Shown here piece after piece: positions 59,245 to 64,000 of a DNA stretch of 64,000 nt. The translations under genes and the position numbers were made by a program. The notes beneath the pieces are model-generated. The model was given only the letters and a program-made list of their open reading frames with translations. It was not told where the DNA came from and made no database searches. Positions within the stretch are counted from its first letter, which is position 1; every line of letters begins with the position of its first letter. The DNA lies in contig JABAKD010000021.1 of assembly GCA_012845835.1 (NCBI GenBank), positions 1,961,685 to 2,025,684 of the forward strand, written 5' to 3'. Source of the stretch: Undaria pinnatifida. Its lineage: Eukaryota; Sar; Phaeophyceae; Laminariales; Alariaceae.

Positions 59245-60972
59245 TTACCTCGCGGATACCCTCTTTCGTTGCGGCGTTACCGTCGTGGTGTGCTCCATGG
59301 CTATGCTGGAGTTGGTGCAGAATTCTTGGATCTCGTCGAAGGTGCAAGCGCATTGATCATCGTCGTTGCTTGCCTGTGCTGCAGGAACTCCAGCAGGCAT
59401 TGATGGCGTATCAGTCGTGTCGCCCAGGGTGCGAAGGAATACGTCGTAAGAGCATATGCTCTTGTCCTCTGGGTGTTGGGTGAGCGGAAGCGAAGTGCTG
59501 CTGTCGAACTGCAAGTGGGGGTTTCTTGTTTCGAGGATAGTGCTTACCCCTGGTTGCATTGCTTTGATGGAGGAGAAGACGTTGCGTCCCAGTCCAGGTA
59601 CGAACATGGCCGAGATGCGAACAGGAGCACGCTTGCCAGCCTGGTCAATGATCTATCCCCATATGGTGCCTGTTGCTGTTGCGAATACGTTCTTCCCGTT
59701 GGTCATGATGGTGTTCGGATCTTTTAGATTCTTGTAACCCTTCAGGCTTTTCCGCAGTATTGGAATCAGCTCCTCGTCTATCAGGTGGTCCGACGCGCCG
59801 CTGTCCACAAGCATGGTGAACCTGTCGCTGTTGGGGTGAAAACCCCTGTTGCCGTTACCATTGGAGTGAAAACCCTTGGGGTGAAAACCTCTGTTGCCGC
59901 TACCAGCTAGCAGCCCTGTAAACGCGAATCCCTCTTCGAAACCATCGTCGAAGTTGGGGGATGGTTTTTCGTCGTCGTTGGGGCGCGTGCTCGCGCCCTG
60001 TACAGCAGAGGCAGTGAGAGCGCGTCCACTCTGCGGTGGGCGTGGCGCTCCTTGCTTGTAGCATTCCGTGTCGTTGTGCGAGGCAGTTTTGTGTACAGAA
60101 CACCACTTGTGCTCAGCTCCAACGTTGGATGCTGCCTTGCCGTTTGAAGATTCCTTGTTGTTCTGCTTGTTGTAGGCGCCAGTAGACTTGCTGTCGTTGT
60201 CGTCATTCCTTTTCCAGCAGTTGCGGGCGTAGTGCCCTTGCTTTCCGCAATGACTGCAAGTCGATGCCTCAGTCATGGCAATGCCACGACCAGCGATCCT
60301 GGTGTCGCTGTTGCGGGAAAGATCATCTAAATAAAGATGGCGCATCGTGCTTGGCATCTGGTCAATGTCGAAAGTCGGGTCTCGGAACATCATCATCTTG
60401 ATGTCCTTGTACTCCGCCGTGAATCCTTGTACACAGATGTCCTTACATCTGCGGTCGGAAATCACCTCGCCCATCTTCTCGAGCTCAGAGCGCGCGAGCA
60501 TCTTTTCCACAAAGTAGGAGTCCGGATCTTCTCCTTGCTCCATGTTGGTGTTGACGAGCTTGACCATTTTCGCCCGGATCACTTCGTCAGTGACCTTGTT
60601 GTACTTCGAGACAAGTTTTTGTAGGGCCTTTTGTCCGTCACCGGTCGTCCCAGTCTCATCCTCGTGCTTGAGTACGAGTAGAGATGCTGGTTTTTCCGTT
60701 AGTAGAAAATGCATGGCGTACAGATCTTGATTTGCCCTTTCATAAGCTGTGATTTCTTGTGCGAGTGCCGGTGAAGGTCCCGTACCGGCCGTCGCTTCGG
60801 TCGGTCGAGGACGCCCTTTAATGAGGTTAGCGACATCGCGTCTGGATACTTCAATTACAACCGCCAATCGTTAATGCCAATCTCGAATATCAGCTGGGCT
60901 GCGCCCATCGAACGTCCTCAGTCCTTCAATAGCGTTGGCGAATGAAGTGCTGCTGCTGTTGGATTCCCCCAT
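59245..60972 (-). pseudogene. copia gag-protease frame with two in-frame stops
   Basis: From ATG at 60972 one frame runs to 59245, broken by TAA at 60871-60873 and TAG at 59653-59655. The N-terminal part matches the copia gag style (YERANQDLYAMHFLL, RSELEKMGEVISDRRCKDIC). A CCHC knuckle follows, CSHCGKQGHYARNC (C-x2-C-x4-H-x4-C), near 60260. The protease motif FTMLVDSGASDHLID lies near 59790-59830, and the typical MFVPGLGRNVFS block at 59607. After HPEDKSICSYDVFL the frame jumps to FDEIQEFCTNSSI and TPQRK, the end of an integrase core. The integrase zinc finger and most of its catalytic core are therefore deleted. Stops may reflect decay after insertion. Confidence 0.8.
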
Positions 60973-61990
60973 GGTGATGATGAGTAGGTGCCAGAGAGCA
61001 GTTCACTCAGATGTCTCGTATGGTATCAGTACTTGTAAAGCAGTGTAGTAGTACCAGTAATCCCGCCGCACGTATGATACGAGCTGCTGTATGAAACAGC
61101 CGTTTCAAGTGCAGTAGTGGTGTTTGTGTAGAAGTCGAAGGCGTTATTATGGAGATTTCCAAAAAAAACTCGGAAACCTCTAAAAAAGATACAGCAGTAC
61201 GAAGGTCCTCCTGATGCAGCTGCTGGTTGCTGGCTTGCACTACAAGTAGTCGCCTTGATGCTACTCTACTGCCGGGAGTGCTCTTGACAAATCTTGTCGC
61301 TTGGAGTTTGGCGAGTTCTTACTGAGAAGTCACGCTTTTGGCCCGCACGCTCAATGAGGTGCGTTGGGCAGTTTTGTTCTGTCTATCACGATGATCACAC
61401 GTGAAGTCTATGGCCCGCCCTCAACGTGAGGTGCGTTGGGCTCGAATTTTGGTCGGTCTATCACGATGATCACACGTGAAGTCCTTGAACTAGAGGTCAG
61501 AGCTCTATTAACAGACAAGTAGGTTGTACCGTCGAGAGTTGCGTCTGTACCGCTGTTGCTCAGAACGACCCGCTTATTTGGAGTCGAGGCACCGTACAGC
61601 AGTTAGTTGTATAATCGAGTATATCGAGGTTTCGTTTTGGAGTCCTTGACGATGTAAAAATGGGTCCCGTGCGCGTGGATGGTTGATTTGGTACAACCTG
61701 TGATGTGGTGGCGTTCTGTACCTCTAAGTACCTCGATTACAGCTCTGGCATCAATTGCTTTCATTGAGTACGTAAGGCCCTCTAGATATGCTCACTCACT
61801 CACCGCGCGTTTCCAATGAAGTACTCTCGTAGTAGTCCTCCGTCTGATACTTCTCGTCGTACTCGTAGAAGTAGATGTAGAAGCTCCCGTAAGCAGCAGT
61901 AGATTTCTTGATCAGTCGTCCTCAAGTGATGATGATGATCGTGAATCCGTGCCTTAGCTCTCCCCGTTTACGCGTGCGAAGGTCGAAACC
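60973..61990 (-). other. copia 5' leader between LTR and gag
   Basis: About 1 kb of non-coding leader. It contains a 75-base tandem duplication around 61381-61484 (GTCTATCACGATGATCACAC and GTGAAGTC twice). No tRNA primer site beginning TGG was found beside the LTR end at 61990. Confidence 0.55.
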
Positions 61991-63015
61991 TGTTGATTAG
62001 TATATGAAGTTCTCGAGGCTCATAACCTGTTGATTCTTAGATGAAGCTCTCGAGGCTATAACCTATTGATAGCTGCTTGATGCGTTGACGCGAGACAAGG
62101 CTGATAACCTGTTGATGATAACCTATTGAACTTAGGTGGCATGTGGCGTGTATCAGCTCTCTTGGCTGGTGTACGCCTGTAGGCTCGTTTTCGGATGACC
62201 CGATGAAGACATAGCCTATATATATATCCTTAATGAGGACACACAACTCGTTATGCGCGCGATCGGAGTATCACACACAGCTTGCAAAGATGAGTTTTGA
62301 CGAAATCTTCGATCTCACAGCTGGAGTGTATTTTAATTTTTAAAATATTTATATATGATTTCAGGCAAACGAAGGCCACGGTTAGGTGAGCCTGTAGGAG
62401 CAGAGAGCTCGAGCTGAGAAGATGTTGTTCGGCGACCCCAGACCGATATGTTGATTAATGATTAGTTTGCTCAGCAGATGAGAGCTGATGGTGAGCAAAA
62501 AGGAGTGATCGAGGTGGGCCTGGCCATTACCTGATCGAGACGGCACAATGCGTATGCTACGGACAGATCTACCCTACGTGTAGATGTCTGATCTACCAAC
62601 AGCAACGTTTCCTGAGGCTTGCTCGTGGTCCACCGTACCTATGACAATGTTCCCTGAGGTTTGCTTCTGGAAGCTCAGCTACGTCAGCGTCCCAACAGTA
62701 GTCAACCTGAAATCATATTCCACGAATGTTGCTACCAGGTACTTATTCCGCCGCATTTTTTTTTATTACACCGCACTACTCGTACGTACTACATGTACTA
62801 GCTTTTGGATATGACTAACCAGCAAGCTGCTGTGCATCATGTATCCAAGATATTGCTGCTGAGACTTGTGCTTGCTACGAGCTGCATCGATAAACGACAA
62901 CACTCAGACTTATTTTAACTGTCTGTTGTACGAACAACTCGCAATGTATACCAGATGACTTTTGAGTGTTATCAAGTAACGACATGATAGTTACTGACAA
63001 GTAGCATCTCTAATA
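61991..63015 (-). repeat. 5' LTR of the copia element, with REP-1 insert
   Basis: The LTR parts are 61991-62221 and 62346-63015. The outer part near 62584-62814 carries the same short frame as 56723-56953 in the other LTR, as expected for repeats. REP-1 lies between the two parts. Confidence 0.8.
62222..62345 (-). repeat. REP-1 element, truncated, in the 5' LTR
   Basis: Minus-strand REP-1 runs from ATACACTCCAGCTGTGAGA (about 62338) to TCCTCATTAAGGATATA (62222). It sits at the same LTR position as the plus-strand REP-1 of the other LTR, in the opposite orientation. Confidence 0.8.
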
Positions 63016-63130
63016 CTACGGACAACTACTGGCTTGAAATCCTGCGCAACTAGTTGTCTACGGACAACTACTGGCCTGAAATCTTGCGCAACCGGTTGTC
63101 TACGGACAAACTACTATCCTGGATCACCAA
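63016..63130 (+). repeat. subterminal array 2, right part
   Basis: The array resumes directly after the copia element with CTACGGACAACTACTGG, then two more AGTTGTCTACGGACAAC cores, before the right inverted repeat of the fold-back element. Confidence 0.85.
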
Positions 63131-63176
63131 GCGCAACTACTAGTTGCAGGTGTTTGTTGTAGTTGTACAGGGTGTA

Positions 63177-63290
63177 AAATGTTGGACATATCCCGATTAT
63201 GAGTAGGAACGGTGTTCTGCCTCGAAAGAGATGCGCGGTGGTCAACGGTCAATTACTAACTAAGGCATGCAACAAATAATTACCCCCCAC
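63177..63290 (+). pseudogene. LINE copy 2, final codons after the insertion
   Basis: Translation pieces MSRNGVLPRKRCAVVNGQL and TKACNK match the end of LINE fragment 1 (51975-52050). They complete the frame interrupted at 53549. Unassigned C-rich sequence follows, as it does after fragment 1. Confidence 0.7.
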
Positions 63291-63497
63291 TCCTGCGTCC
63301 ATACCTTCTCCTCGTTGCTTTCCGCTTCAATCATATTGCGTATCCGGCTCCTCTTAACCTGCCTAACTTGCACCGAGCCGCCCCACCAATGTCGCAGCGG
63401 CCGTACGTTGTCCTAATGGAAGTTGTATCGTGTGTTCAGAGTAATGGGAATAGCAGCAGTAGAAATGGTGGTGGTGGTGGTGATGGTAGAGATAGTT

Positions 63498-63530
<33 letters not shown>

Positions 63531-64000
63531 TGGTGGCAGTAGAGTGTAGTAGTAGCAGCAGTAGCACTAGTCGTGGCAGCAGTAGCGCTGGCAGTAGTAG
63601 TAGCTGTAGTATCAATAGTATAGAAGTAGCAATACCTACAGACCCGCATGTTGTTGATAGCACTGCGATAAAACTCGTGCTGATAGTACCTTGTCGTATT
63701 CGTAGCGGCTGTAGTGATCCAATGGAACTGATCCTCAGTTACGCAATTAATTGGGCTGTCAATGCTACGATCAACGAAAATATACAACTATCTGCCTTTC
63801 AAACCTACGTACATACCATCCTACCTTCTTATTATATATATTTGTAGTTTCCACCCAAATCCATCGGTTGTCTCCGCCATACCGCCTTTTTATATAGTTT
63901 ATGTTCTAACTTTAGGAATGTTTGCATATGCCGCCCATCAATCGTCGTGCAAGGCGACTCCTCTAACGCCACTACTGGAATGTTATACCAAGTTTTTCTT
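63291..64000 (+). other. trinucleotide-rich sequence, no firm gene
   Basis: AGT/TAG trinucleotides dominate 63425-63620, with a pure run of about 30 bases near 63500. The 159-codon plus frame (63368-63847) is poly-Ser across this run and has ordinary residues afterwards. It could be coding but shows no domain and no matching neighbour exon. Nothing else was seen to the window end. Confidence 0.35.

Larger units (their letters stand above)
54918..63015 (-). mobile_element. Ty1/copia-type LTR retrotransposon, non-autonomous, 8.1 kb
   Basis: Direct terminal repeats of about 0.9 kb, not counting nested inserts, enclose a minus-strand gag-protease region. The target duplication CTACG is perfect (54913-54917 and 63016-63020). 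Joining the flanks restores the palindromic 41-base unit. On the minus strand the LTR begins TATTAGAGATGC and ends CTAATCAACA, so its start departs from the usual TG. In one stretch of about 255 bases the two LTRs differ at 8 positions, so the insertion is fairly recent. Only a short integrase end was seen after protease, and no reverse transcriptase or RNase H. It probably moved with proteins supplied by a complete relative. Confidence 0.85.
53559..63176. mobile_element. MULE-like fold-back element with terminal inverted repeats
   Basis: The left end is CACACCCTGTACAACTAC (53559). The right end reversed is TACACCCTGTACAACTAC (63176), matching at 17 of 18 bases. Flanks are AAATGTCTG (53550-53558) and AAATGTTGG (63177-63185), a nine-base duplication with seven matches. 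The undisturbed LINE copy at 51950-51980 shows the empty site. A nine-base duplication is characteristic of Mutator-like elements. Without the later copia insertion the element is about 1.5 kb. It consists of a tandem array (53575-53880), a unique part (53881-54600), and a second array (54601-54917 continuing 63016-63130). No transposase was found, so it is non-autonomous. Confidence 0.8.

Noticed and set aside
61021-61035. TGGTATCAGTACTTG as an initiator-tRNA primer site
   Set aside because: It is on the plus strand and 1 kb from the LTR end, while the element and its gag read on the minus strand.

Overview
The window reads as an intergenic, transposon-dominated stretch of a nuclear eukaryotic genome. 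Support: a two-exon gene with GT-AG splice signals, tRNA-derived SINEs with Pol III boxes, LINE and Ty1/copia remnants, long microsatellites, and no operon-like coding blocks. The decayed LINE proteins resemble those I associate with brown algae (stramenopiles). That organism guess rests on memory of protein style, not on a search, and is held at about 0.5.

Layout. Positions 1-9150 are mostly unassigned sequence, with a cluster of palindromic repeats (1.3-2.5 kb) and dispersed repeats (5.3, 6.2 and 7.9 kb). The best gene is a spliced multi-pass membrane protein at 9163-11010 (+). Positions 11-19.6 kb hold a second copy of the 6.2 kb repeat, a decayed minus-strand coding remnant (14.5-15.2 kb), another palindrome cluster (16.5-17.3 kb) and one isolated exon-like segment (18.0 kb, -). 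Positions 19.6-22.1 kb form a SINE cluster that includes a 490-base GTT array grown from a SINE tail. A decayed LINE with endonuclease and reverse transcriptase lies at 22.3-25.5 kb (-). Positions 26.5-28 kb hold two tandem duplications. Positions 30-46.9 kb are a mosaic of one abundant repeat (REP-1, at least eleven copies), four tRNA-derived SINE families, a three-unit 476-base tandem array and two TA-flanked inverted-repeat elements. Several are nested inside one another. Positions 48.9-51.35 kb are a C-rich array whose units form near-perfect hairpins.

From 51.8 kb to 63.3 kb the sequence is a set of nested insertions that can be taken apart base by base. A LINE 3' end was hit by a Mutator-like (MULE-like) fold-back element (53559-63176; 18-base terminal inverted repeats, 9-base target duplication). 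That element carries arrays of a 41-base palindromic unit. One of these arrays was then hit by an LTR/copia element (54918-63015; 5-base target duplication CTACG). The copia element keeps gag and protease but has lost most of integrase and all recognisable reverse transcriptase. Each of its LTRs carries a REP-1 copy.

Very little here acts as host gene machinery. Apart from the membrane protein and a possible exon, the window is a record of transposition in which elements supplied landing sites for later ones. Family labels (SINE-A to SINE-D, REP-1 to REP-6) are mine. All identities and boundaries were read by eye.
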